From the NCBI RefSeq assembly GCF_020379485.1, contig NW_026014690.1:372001-436000 (forward strand): 64,000 nucleotides of DNA. Direction: 5' to 3'. A program made the position numbers and the translations under genes. Positions 1-8,699 of this stretch are shown here, piece by piece. The notes beneath the pieces are model-generated. The model was not told the DNA's origin, searched no databases, and saw nothing but the letters and a program-made list of their open reading frames with translations. Position 1 is the stretch's first letter. Each line of letters starts with the position of its first letter. Origin of the DNA: Brassica napus. Taxonomy: Eukaryota > Streptophyta > Magnoliopsida > Brassicales > Brassicaceae.

Positions 1-760
1 ATATCCTTTCTCTTCAACAAACTTCACTTCTCTAGATACTAACACTCTCCTTGTGTTAGGATCATAGCACTTGTATCCTTTCTGACTTGATGAGTATCCA
101 ATGAACATTGCCTTTGAACTCTTAGCTTCTAGCTTGTTTCTTATCTCTCCAGGCACCATCACAAAACACAAACACCCAAAGACCTTCATATGCTCGAGAG
201 AAGGCTTGTACTGATTCAGTACCTCAAATGGTGATTGTCCTTGAAGAATCAGAGTTGGTGTCCTGTTGATGAGATAACACGCCGTAGCAACAGCATCACT
301 CCAAAACTTCTTAGGCACATTGGATTGAAACATCATGGACCTGGCGACTTCCATCAAATGCCTGTTCTTCCTCTCAGCCACACCATTCTGTTGTGGTGTA
401 TAGGGACAGCTTGTCTGATGAAGAATTCCATACTGAGCTAGGTGTAGCTTGAATGCTTGTCCCGTGTACTCTCCTCCATTATCTGACCTGAAAATCTTTA
501 TCTTGGCATTGTAATGGTTAGTCACATAGGATTGAAAATTTTTAAATGCATCAAGTACCCTATCTTTGGTTGGAATTAAGGTTAACCAGGTGTATTTGGA
601 TTTTTCATCAATGAAAGTTACATAATACTTATGGTTTTCTCTAGATAGGCAAGGTGCAGTCCAAACATCAGAATGAATAAGATCAAAACACTTTTCATAA
701 ACAGTAGTAGACTTGGTAAAGACAGTTCTACAATGCTTGCCTAAAATGCAAGCTTCACAA
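1..760 (-). pseudogene. Cop-0 copia pol fragment (integrase core)
   Basis: Read on the minus strand this is the integrase part of a Ty1/copia polyprotein. The second half of the zinc-binding region (CEACILGKHC) lies just inside 760. It is followed by the catalytic core with HSDVWTAP, RSDNGGEY and TPQQNGVAERKNRH (the D,D,E positions), and then the start of the integrase C-terminal region (YKCYDP, VSRDVKF). The frame is open but runs out of the window at base 1 and is cut at 760 by insertion of Cop-I. The missing upstream part resumes at 21216. It is one copia family with Cop-I to Cop-IV but is clearly diverged in nucleotide sequence. Broken by insertion, so non-functional as it stands. Confidence 0.9.
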
Positions 761-850
761 TGTTGAGTTGAGTTGATTATATTGGTATGGAGAGAAGAGG
801 AGTTGAAGAGGAGAAGAGATGGAGAAGCTTAGGGGGTTTGGGTGTGAATG

Positions 851-895
851 GTACGGACGTCCGTACAAGGCCGTACATGGCCGTACCGTCCGTAC
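851..895 (+). promoter_or_regulatory. Phased GTAC (SBP/SPL-type) motif cluster in U3
   Basis: Five GTAC cores begin at 851, 863, 873, 883 and 892, i.e. 9-12 bp apart, about one helical turn. One is a full match to the plant SBP-box consensus TNCGTACAA (TCCGTACAA at 860-868). The cluster is about 245-290 bp upstream of the TATA box. Equivalent clusters occur in every other copia LTR of this family: 3126-3170, 20735-20779, 23626-23675, 28223-28266 and 54721-54764. Binding by SPL proteins is inference. Confidence 0.55.
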
Positions 896-1138
896 CAAAG
901 GTCTCGACCAAAACTTACCCAACTCGACCAAGTGAAACGGTAACAAGGGAGTGTTACCTCGGGGACTTAAGGAGAAGGGATCAGACCGTTGAGTGGATAA
1001 GGGAAGAGCGTGCCAGGCTGGAACAGGCTGTAAAGAGGCAAAGCGTGTGAGCCTTACCATCCAATCATCCGGAAAGCAACCTTGACTCTACATGCTTCAA
1101 TAGTGCCCATTTCGCCTCTTGTAAACCCTAATGCTTTC

Positions 1139-1148
1139 TATATAAATA
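1139..1148 (+). promoter_or_regulatory. TATA box of Cop-I 5' LTR
   Basis: TATATAAATA, about 180 bp before the LTR end. Equivalent TATA sequences are present in every LTR in this window. Transcription would start roughly 30 bp downstream, placing the R/U5 boundary in the CT-rich tail. Confidence 0.7.
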
Positions 1149-1326
1149 TGTAACCTCACTCATTAATAAGATCAATCAGTTCGAGTCTCTCTAATCTCTT
1201 AGACTATGGTTTTCTCTTAGACTCTAAACGGCTCTTTCTAGTCTCTTAATCTTTCACAAACTTCTCTTAATCACTTCCTAAACACTCTCTTTATTCTAAT
1301 CACTCTAAAGATCTCTTAATCTCATA

Positions 1327-1339
1327 TGGTATCAGAGCC
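1327..1339 (+). other. Primer-binding site (initiator Met tRNA)
   Basis: TGGTATCAGAGCC is complementary to the 3' end of plant initiator methionine tRNA and abuts the LTR with no spacer. The same site occurs in the other copia-type elements at 8116-8128 (-), 23166-23178 (-), 33210-33222 (-), 36669-36681 (-), 43881-43893 (+), 49400-49412 (+) and 59488-59500 (-). The CRM-like elements have a 2-nt AG spacer before it. Confidence 0.9.
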
Positions 1340-1539
1340 AGGTTCATTTGAATCTGGGGTTTGATCTTTAGAGAGTTACAAGCTAAACGTCTTTGAAGCT
1401 ACACGCGAGTAGTCTTGAAGGTGTTGAAGCTGTGGTTCGTTCTAGTTGAAGCTGTACTGCGTTCTGTGGGTTTGCGTGATTCTAGACTCAAGGTTGGTGT
1501 GTACGAGATCCAAGATTCAAGTTTTCAAGTCAAGCAAAA

Positions 1540-2694
1540 ATGGAACAGGGGATGAACATGAGGATGAAGGTAGCGGTTACTTTCAAAGGTAGCAACTACC
1601 TTGTGTGGTCTCGGATGGTGAAGACTGCGGTGGGAAGTAAGGGTTTGTGGGGGCACATCACAACAGGGGAGGCTCCGAAACTCATTACTCAGGGAGGAGA
1701 TCAAGAAGAGGTCTCCAATGAAGCGGCTGTGGAGAAATGGCAACAAGAAGACATGCTGGTGATGACGGTTCTACACGCATCCTTGGACCCAGCTATCTTG
1801 GATGCCTACAGCTACTGTGAATCAGCCAAGGAGCTGTGGGACACGCTGAAGAAGGTGTATGGGAACATTTCCAACCTCAGCCGTGTGTTTGAAGTGAAGC
1901 TAGCGATCAACCGTCTTGCACAAGAGGACATGGAGTTCACTAAGCACTTGGGGAGGTTCAGGTCCTTATGGTCAGAGCTGGAGATGCTGAGGCCGAGCAC
2001 AACTGATCCAGATCAGTTGAATGAGAGGCGCGAGCAAGACAAGGTCTTTGGTCTGCTTCTCACACTGAACCCGGCCTACACCCAGCTCATCCAGCACATG
2101 TTAAGGTCAGACAAGCTTCCGGACCTTGAGGAGGTGTGTGCACAAATCCAAAGGGAGCAGGGATCTATGGGTTTGTTTGGAGGAAAGGGGGAGCTCTCTC
2201 TTGCCAATCAAGCAGCTCATGAGGATTCAACCGAGGCTCCACAAGCAAACAAGGCATCTCACGGGAAGTACGAGGACAGGAAGTTCAATGGCAACTGTGA
2301 TCATTGCAAGAAGCATGGTCATAAGAAGAGCCAATGCTGGATACTGCACCCACACCTCAAGCCGGCCAAGTTCATGAAGGAGCGTGAGGGAAGGGCAAAT
2401 GTGACTGAAGGTTCAAGTGGAGCTGGCACCAGCAAGATCAGTGAAGTGGATGGGCTTGGAGGCAATGATGGGAATGGGAAGTCTCTGGTGGCTTACACAG
2501 GCGCCTCAAGCTCCCGCAGCAATGATGACTACATCAAGAGATCAGACCTTGATGCCCTCTTCAAAATGCTAAAGGAAAACGGTAACACTTACGGTTATTC
2601 CTTTGGAGCTTCTATGATTGCATATAAGGATGATCACTTGATTAGAGAACTAGTAGAACGGTTAGAAGCTAGGAATGGGTATAGACATGCTCAC
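1540..2694 (+). pseudogene. Cop-I gag and start of protease (segment 1 of 3)
   Basis: 385 codons starting at the ATG in the context AAAAATGGAACAG, the same start as in the intact copies. It encodes the copia Gag: an N-terminal motif around NYLVWSRMVK, a helical capsid-like region, then a CX2CX4HX4C zinc knuckle (CDHCKKHGHKKSQC, about residues 252-265) followed by CWILHPHLKP. The leader at 1327-1539 is non-coding. The frame is cut at 2694 by Cop-II; codons after that junction come from the inserted LTR and are not part of the gene. It resumes at 8700. Confidence 0.93.
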
Positions 2695-3260
2695 TATGAG
2701 ATTAAGAGATCTTTAGAGTGATTAGAGTAAAGAGAGTGTTTAGGAAGTGATTAAGAGAAGTTTGTGAAAGATTAAGAGACTAGGAAGAGCCGTTTAGTGT
2801 CTAAGAGAAAACCATAGTCTAAGAGATTAGAGAGACTCGAACTAGCTGATCTTATTAATGAGTGAGGTTACATATTTATATAGAAGACATTAGGGTTTAC
2901 AAGAGGCGAAATGGGCACTATTGAAGCATGTAGAGTCAAGGTTGCTTTCCGGATGATTGGATGGTAAGGCTCACACGCTTTGCCTCTTTACAGCCTGTTC
3001 CAGCCTGGCACGCTCTTCCCTTATCCACTCAACGGTCTAATCCCTTCTCCTTAAGTCCCCAAGGTAACCCTCCCTTGTTACCGTTTCACTTGGTCGAGTT
3101 GGGTAAGTTTTGGTCGAGGCCTTTGGTACGGACGGTACGGCCATGTACGGCCTTGTACGGACGTCCGTACCATTCACACCCAAACCCCCTAAGCTTCTCC
3201 ATCTCTTCTCCTCTTCAACTCCTCTTCTCTCCATACCAATATAATCAACTCAACTCAACA
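2695..3260 (-). repeat. Cop-II 3' LTR (566 bp)
   Basis: Minus-strand LTR reading TATGAG...CTCAACA on the plus strand, adjacent to the polypurine tract at 3261-3269. It carries the five-GTAC cluster at 3126-3170. Confidence 0.95.
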
Positions 3261-3327
3261 CTCCCCCTCAAGCTTAGCTTTGTGAAAGCCTAAGCTTGGA
3301 TAGCTATGAGATCTTCCTCATTAAAAA

Positions 3328-3368
3328 CCTTACCAAGGAAAACCCATTGGGATAAAACCTTGATAAGG
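3328..3368 (-). other. Conserved 3'-UTR hairpin (Cop-II)
   Basis: Two 11-nt arms (3328-3338 and 3358-3368) pair fully, with one G-U in RNA, around the 19-nt loop TTTTATCCCAATGGGTTTT-type sequence. It lies between the stop codon and the polypurine tract, like the matching hairpins in all other elements here. Confidence 0.75.
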
Positions 3369-3400
3369 GAAAAAGAGTAAAGACCTCACAGCCAAGGGGA

Positions 3401-6400
3401 TCAGCTCCTTCTCTTCCCAAGATCAATGAGGCCCAACCGTATGTGAATGGACTCCATTGTCTTCTGCCTTGCAGCCTTGGTGAACACATCCGCTAACTGA
3501 TCTTCACTTCTTGTGTAGCATGGCAAGATGACTCCTAAGATGATCATCTGCCTCACCTTGTGGCAATCAACTTCAATGTGCTTGGTTCTCTCATGGAACA
3601 CCGAGTTGGAGGCTATGTGGATAGCTGCTTGGTTGTCACAATGCATGGTCATTGGCGTGGCTTGATCAATCTCCAAATGCTTCAAGATGCCTTTGATCCA
3701 TACTAACTCGTTGGTGAGCTTCAGCATAGCTCTATACTCAGCTTCTGCACTTGAGCAAGACACCACCTTCTGCTTCTTACTCTTCCAAGTCACCAAGTTG
3801 CCTCCAATGAATGTGCAATAGCCTGTGGTTGATCTCCTGTCTGCTCTATCACCAGCCCAATCCGCATCACAGTATCCCACCACTTCAGTGCTTCCATTGC
3901 AACCCATCCATACTCCTTGATCAGGTGAGCCGTTGAGATACATCAAGATCCTTTCCACCATGTGCCAATGATGTTCCTTAGGTACTTGCATGTGTTGACT
4001 CACCTGATTCACAGCAAAACAAATGTCAGGTCTAGTTATAGTGAGATAAATCAATTTGCCAACTAGTTTTCTATAGAGTTTAGGATCCTGATAAGGTTTG
4101 CTGTCTTCAATCTCCCCCTCTCGTGGGACTTTGTAGCCATCCTCCATAGGCATCCTTGCTGTCTTGCCTCCATAAGCACCTGCACCTTTCAAAAGATCAA
4201 GTGTATACTTCCTTTGGGACATGAACAAACCTTCCTTGGATCTACATATCTCAATTCCAAGAAAGTATTTCATTTCTCCCAAGTCTTTAATCTCAAACAT
4301 GGATTTAAGAAACTCCTTGGTTGCTATGATACCTTCCTTATCACTCCCTGTGATAATGATATCATCAACATACACAAGAAGTGCAATCATACCTGAGGGA
4401 GTCGTGAGTGTGAAGAGGGTGTGATCTAGTTCAGACTTCTTGAAGCCTCGGCCATTCAGAGTAGTACTCAACTTGTTGTACCAAGCTCTTGGTGATTGCT
4501 TCAGCCCATAGATGGCTTTCTTCAGCCTCAACACATTTCCACTCTTCACTAAGTGTTCAAGGCCTGGAGGTGGATGCATATACACTTCATCCTCAAGTTC
4601 ACCTTGTAGAAACGCATTCTTCACATCCATTTGCCATAACCCCCATCCAAGATTCACAGCTAAGCTCAGTACAATCCGGATTGTGTGGAGTTTAGCTACT
4701 GGTGCAAAGGTTTCTATGTAGTCTTCTCCATAAGTTTGAGTGAAACCTCTTGCAACTAGCCTTGACTTCTTCCTCTCAATCTTTCCATCCGCTTTGTACT
4801 TGATTGTGAATATCCATCTACTAGTCACAGCCTTCTTCCCTTTTGGTAACTCACTTTCATACCATGTATCATTCTTGATCATTGCTCCTGCCTCATCTCC
4901 AACTGATTCCTTCCATTCTTTATCTTTCATTGCTTCTTCATAGCTTCTTGGGATGTGATTCTCATCCAAGTTTACCATGAAAGCGCAATGTGCTTCTGGA
5001 TATTGAGTAAAGGAGCACACGGCTTGAGAAGGATGCTCCACAGCTTGGGCATTGTAGTACACTCTCGTGTTTACCCAACTGGAAGGATCCTTCCTTATCC
5101 TTGTACTCCTTCTCAGTGGCTGCACAACCGGTTCTTCTTCCTGTTGTTCTTCTACCACTTCATTTTGAGAAGGTGTTTGTGTCACACCATGATCATGTCC
5201 ATGACCATCCGAGCCTATGCTCTCTTCTCCTTCATTCTCTACTCCTCCTTCATCTTGGTTGGCCTCTTGCATAGGCTCCTCATGCTCCTCTCCTCCCTCA
5301 TGATCAAGGTGGGATGGTGAACCAACTTCAGGAGGTGTAGTTGCGTGATTCCTTGGATCCTGGGATGTACTGATTCCAAGACCTTCAAGAATGATCCGCA
5401 AGGTGGTGGCCTTGTCTGATGTTAAATCCTTCAGGTCTTCTTGATTCTTTTCTTCATAGTATCCTCTATCTTCCAAGAACTTCACATCTCTAGATACAAG
5501 AACTCTCCTTGCTATAGGATCATAGCATTTGTATCCTTTCTGTGTAGTTGAGTATCCTATGAACACAGCCTTAGTACTCCTTGCTTCTAGCTTGTTGATC
5601 ATCTCTCCTGGTTTGAGTACAAAGCATAGGCACCCAAAGACTCGCAAATAATCAAGAGCTGGCTTGTACCTGTTCAGAACTTCAAATGGAGCCTTCTCAT
5701 TCAGAACTTTGGTTGGGGTTCTGTTTATTAGGTAACAAGCAGTGGCAACCGCATCACTCCAAAATCTCTTTGGAACATTACTCTGAAACATAAGTGACCT
5801 TGCCACTTCCATGAGATGCCTATTCTTCCTCTCAGCTACTCCATTTTGCTGTGGAGTATAAGGACAGCTTGTTTGATGTAGGATCCCATGTTGTGATAGG
5901 TGTTGCTTGAATGCATGACTCGTGTACTCCCCTCCATTATCTGATCTCAAAATTTTAATCTTAGCATGATAATGGTTAGTTACATAAGTTTGAAAGTTCC
6001 TAAATGCATCAAGTACCCTATCTTTGGTCTGAATTAAGGTTAACCAGGTGTATTTGGATTTTTCATCAATGAATGTGACAAAGTACTTATAACTATCTCT
6101 AGATAAGCAAGGGGCAGTCCACACATCAGAGTGAATTAGATCAAAGCAATTATCATAAACGGTAGTAGACTTTTGAAACACAGTTCTACAATGCTTGCCT
6201 AAAATACAAGCTTCACAATCCTTGTTCTCAAACACAACACCTGGTACCATTAAGTTCAAAGCTTTAACATGAGGGTGTCCTACTCTAGCATGCCACAATG
6301 CATTTTTATTCAACAAAGAAGCAGAAGTAAACGAGCAACTATAATCAGGAACAGAAGTGAGTTCTTCAAGCATATAGAGATCTCCCTTAGTCACCCCTTT

Positions 6401-7915
6401 CCCAATCAATCTGCTGCTCTCAATATCCTGAAACTTCACATCATTAGGACTAAAGATAACATTGCATTGTAAATCATTAGTACATTTCTTCACTGATAAT
6501 AGGTTTGATGTGAATTCAGGCATGTAAAAAGCTCTAGATTCTTTGTTAAACAGCTTAAGCTTTCCTATTCCTCTAATGGGTATCTTATCCCCATTTGCTA
6601 TCATCACATGACCATGTGTAGGTTCTATATCCTTAATCAAGTTTTCATCACTTATCATATGATGTGATGCACCAGAATCAACAATCAATGGTTTACTTAC
6701 TCGTTTAGCATTATGGCATAGATTACTAAGTGATGGATGCATCTTATCAGTTCTAGCAATGTAAGCATGTCTATACCCATTCCTAGCTTCTAACCGTTCT
6801 ACTAGTTCTCTAATCAAGTGATCATCCTTATATGCAATCATAGAAGCTCCAAAGGAATAACCGTAAGTGTTACCGTTTTCCTTTAGCATTTTGAAGAGGG
6901 CATCAAGGTCTGATCTCTTGATGTAGTCATCATTGCTGCGGGAGCTTGAAGCGCCTGTGTAAGCCACCAGAGACTTCCCATTCCCATCATTGCCTCCAAG
7001 CCCATCCACTTCACTGATCTTGCTGGTGCCAGCTCCACTTGAACCTTCAGTCACATTTGCCCTTCCCTCACGCTCCTTCATGAACTTGGCCGGCTTGAGG
7101 TGTGGGTGCAGTATCCAGCATTGGCTCTTCTTATGACCATGCTTCTTGCAATGATCACAGTTGCCATTGAACTTCCTGTCCTCGTACTTCCCGTGAGCCG
7201 CCTTGTTTGCTTGTGGAGCCTCGGTTGAATCCTCATGAGCTGCTTGATTGGCAAGAGAGAGCTCCCCCTTTCCTCCAAACAAACCCATAGATCCCTGCTC
7301 CCTTTGGATTTGTGCACACACCTCCTCAAGGTCCGGAAGCTTGTCTGACCTTAACATGTGCTGGATGAGCTGGGTGTAGGCCGGGTTCAGTGTGAGAAGC
7401 AGACCAAAGACCTTGTCTTGCTCGCGCCTCTCATTCAACTGATCTGGATCAGTTGTGCTCGGCCTCAGCATCTCCAGCTCTGACCATAAGGACCTGAACC
7501 TCCCCAAGTGCTTAGTGAACTCCATGTCCTCTTGTGCCAGACGGTTGATCGCTAGCTTCACTTCAAACACACGGCTGAGGTTGGAAATGTTCCCATACAC
7601 CTTCTTCAGCGTGTCCCACAGCTCCTTGGCTGATTCACAGTAGCTGTAGGCATCCAAGATAGCTGGGTCCAAGGATGCGTGTAGAACCGTCATCACCAGC
7701 ATGTCTTCTTGTTGCCATTTCTCCACAGCCGCTTCATTGGAGACCTCTTCTTGATCTCCTCCCTGAGTAATGAGTTTCGGAGCCTCCCCTGTTGTGATGT
7801 GCCCCCACAAACCCTTACTTCCCACCGCAGTCTTCACCATCCGAGACCACACAAGGTAGTTGCTACCTTTGAAAGTAACCGCTACCTTCATCCTCATGTT
7901 CATCCCCTGTTCCAT
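3401..7915 (-). CDS. Cop-II Gag-Pol polyprotein, intact, 1504 aa
   Basis: Single open frame in copia order. Gag carries a CX2CX4HX4C knuckle at about residues 252-265. Aspartic protease has VDSGASHH at about 411. Integrase has HARVGHPH...CEACILGKHC at about 541-570, HSDVWT at about 594, RSDNGGEY at about 657 and AERKNRH at about 693. Reverse transcriptase has WQMDVKNAFLQGE at about 1092 and the catalytic YVDDI at about 1181. RNase H has CDADWAGD at about 1348, AEAEYRAM and HCDNQAA at about 1424. It ends at DLGKRRS. A variable acidic linker (EEHEEP, EEQQEEEP) separates integrase and RT. The start is ATG at 7915 after a ~210-bp leader. No frameshift separates gag and pol, as usual in copia. Every catalytic residue I could check is present. 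It acts in cytoplasmic particles and then in the nucleus to insert cDNA. Confidence 0.96.
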   Translation of the reverse strand: MEQGMNMRMKVAVTFKGSNYLVWSRMVKTAVGSKGLWGHITTGEAPKLITQGGDQEEVSNEAAVEKWQQEDMLVMTVLHASLDPAILDAYSYCESAKELWDTLKKVYGNISNLSRVFEVKLAINRLAQEDMEFTKHLGRFRSLWSELEMLRPSTTDPDQLNERREQDKVFGLLLTLNPAYTQLIQHMLRSDKLPDLEEVCAQIQREQGSMGLFGGKGELSLANQAAHEDSTEAPQANKAAHGKYEDRKFNGNCDHCKKHGHKKSQCWILHPHLKPAKFMKEREGRANVTEGSSGAGTSKISEVDGLGGNDGNGKSLVAYTGASSSRSNDDYIKRSDLDALFKMLKENGNTYGYSFGASMIAYKDDHLIRELVERLEARNGYRHAYIARTDKMHPSLSNLCHNAKRVSKPLIVDSGASHHMISDENLIKDIEPTHGHVMIANGDKIPIRGIGKLKLFNKESRAFYMPEFTSNLLSVKKCTNDLQCNVIFSPNDVKFQDIESSRLIGKGVTKGDLYMLEELTSVPDYSCSFTSASLLNKNALWHARVGHPHVKALNLMVPGVVFENKDCEACILGKHCRTVFQKSTTVYDNCFDLIHSDVWTAPCLSRDSYKYFVTFIDEKSKYTWLTLIQTKDRVLDAFRNFQTYVTNHYHAKIKILRSDNGGEYTSHAFKQHLSQHGILHQTSCPYTPQQNGVAERKNRHLMEVARSLMFQSNVPKRFWSDAVATACYLINRTPTKVLNEKAPFEVLNRYKPALDYLRVFGCLCFVLKPGEMINKLEARSTKAVFIGYSTTQKGYKCYDPIARRVLVSRDVKFLEDRGYYEEKNQEDLKDLTSDKATTLRIILEGLGISTSQDPRNHATTPPEVGSPSHLDHEGGEEHEEPMQEANQDEGGVENEGEESIGSDGHGHDHGVTQTPSQNEVVEEQQEEEPVVQPLRRSTRIRKDPSSWVNTRVYYNAQAVEHPSQAVCSFTQYPEAHCAFMVNLDENHIPRSYEEAMKDKEWKESVGDEAGAMIKNDTWYESELPKGKKAVTSRWIFTIKYKADGKIERKKSRLVARGFTQTYGEDYIETFAPVAKLHTIRIVLSLAVNLGWGLWQMDVKNAFLQGELEDEVYMHPPPGLEHLVKSGNVLRLKKAIYGLKQSPRAWYNKLSTTLNGRGFKKSELDHTLFTLTTPSGMIALLVYVDDIIITGSDKEGIIATKEFLKSMFEIKDLGEMKYFLGIEICRSKEGLFMSQRKYTLDLLKGAGAYGGKTARMPMEDGYKVPREGEIEDSKPYQDPKLYRKLVGKLIYLTITRPDICFAVNQVSQHMQVPKEHHWHMVERILMYLNGSPDQGVWMGCNGSTEVVGYCDADWAGDRADRRSTTGYCTFIGGNLVTWKSKKQKVVSCSSAEAEYRAMLKLTNELVWIKGILKHLEIDQATPMTMHCDNQAAIHIASNSVFHERTKHIEVDCHKVRQMIILGVILPCYTRSEDQLADVFTKAARQKTMESIHIRLGLIDLGKRRS

Positions 7916-8128
7916 CTTTGCTTGACTTGAAAACTTGTATCTTGGATCTTGTACACACCAACCTTGAGTCTAGAATCACGCAAACCCACAGAACGTAGCA
8001 CAGCTTCAACTAGAACGAACCACAGCTTCAACACCTTCAAGACTACTCGCGTGTAGCTTCAAAGACGTTCAGCTTGTAACTCTCTAAAGATCAAACCCCA
8101 GATTCAAATGAACCTGGCTCTGATACCA

Positions 8129-8694
8129 TATGAGATTAAGAGATCTTTAGAGTGATTAGAGTAAAGAGAGTGTTTAGGAAGTGATTAAGAGAAGTTTGTG
8201 AAAGATTAAGAGACTAGGAAGAGCCGTTTAGTGTCTAAGAGAAAACCATAGTCTAAGAGATTAGAGAGACTCGAACTAGCTGATCTTATTAATGAGTGAG
8301 GTTACATATTTATATAGAAGACATTAGGGTTTACAAGAGGCGAAATGGGCACTATTGAAGCATGTAGAGTCAAGGTTGCTTTCCGGATGATTGGATGGTA
8401 AGGCTCACACGCTTTGCCTCTTTACAGCCTGTTCCAGCCTGGCACGCTCTTCCCTTATCCACTCAACGGTCTAATCCCTTCTCCTTAAGTCCCCAAGGTA
8501 ACCCTCCCTTGTTACCGTTTCACTTGGTCGAGTTGGGTAAGTTTTGGTCGAGGCCTTTGGTACGGACGGTACGGCCATGTACGGCCTTGTACGGACGTCC
8601 GTACCATTCACACCCAAACCCCCTAAGCTTCTCCATCTCTTCTCCTCTTCAACTCCTCTTCTCTCCATACCAATATAATCAACTCAACTCAACA
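8129..8694 (-). repeat. Cop-II 5' LTR (566 bp)
   Basis: Appears identical to 2695-3260. It abuts the primer-binding site at 8116-8128 with no spacer. The leader between it and the coding start (7916-8115) is non-coding. Confidence 0.95.
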
Positions 8695-8699
8695 CTCAC

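Larger units (their letters stand above)
761..1326 (+). repeat. Cop-I 5' LTR (566 bp)
   Basis: Starts TGTTGAG and ends CTCATA directly against the primer-binding site TGGTATCAGAGCC at 1327. The TSDs show that the terminal TA belongs to the LTR, so the termini are TG...TA rather than TG...CA. A GTAC cluster lies at 851-895 and a TATA box at 1139-1148. Downstream is a CT-rich R/U5 with repeated CTCTTAAT-like words. Two opposing ~90-110-codon open frames in the LTR recur in every LTR of the family and are not considered genes. Confidence 0.95.
2695..8694 (-). mobile_element. Cop-II, complete Ty1/copia element inside Cop-I
   Basis: 6000-bp minus-strand element with 566-bp LTRs (2695-3260, 8129-8694) that look identical by eye. 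The TSD CTCAC is at 2690-2694 and 8695-8699. It has an intact 1504-aa polyprotein, a primer-binding site at 8116-8128 and a polypurine tract (GAGGGGGAG on the coding strand) at 3261-3269. All parts for autonomous transposition are present, so it is a candidate active copy. It disrupts Cop-I gag/protease. Confidence 0.96.

Noticed and set aside
787..1050. Overlapping ~87- to 110-codon frames on both strands of copia LTRs
   Set aside because: They recur wherever the LTR occurs, differ in length with flanking DNA, and have no domain or start context; they are by-products of a low-stop LTR sequence.
1120..1132. Telomere-like AAACCCTAA in LTRs
   Set aside because: Single copy per LTR, no tandem array.
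1327..1345. tRNA-like sequence TGGTATCAGAGCC
   Set aside because: It is a primer-binding site complementary to a tRNA 3' end, always beside an LTR; no cloverleaf surrounds it.
4214..5320. Many 60-120-codon frames opposite the pol genes (here and in each copy)
   Set aside because: They are antisense shadows of conserved RT/integrase codons and repeat in every copy at the same place.
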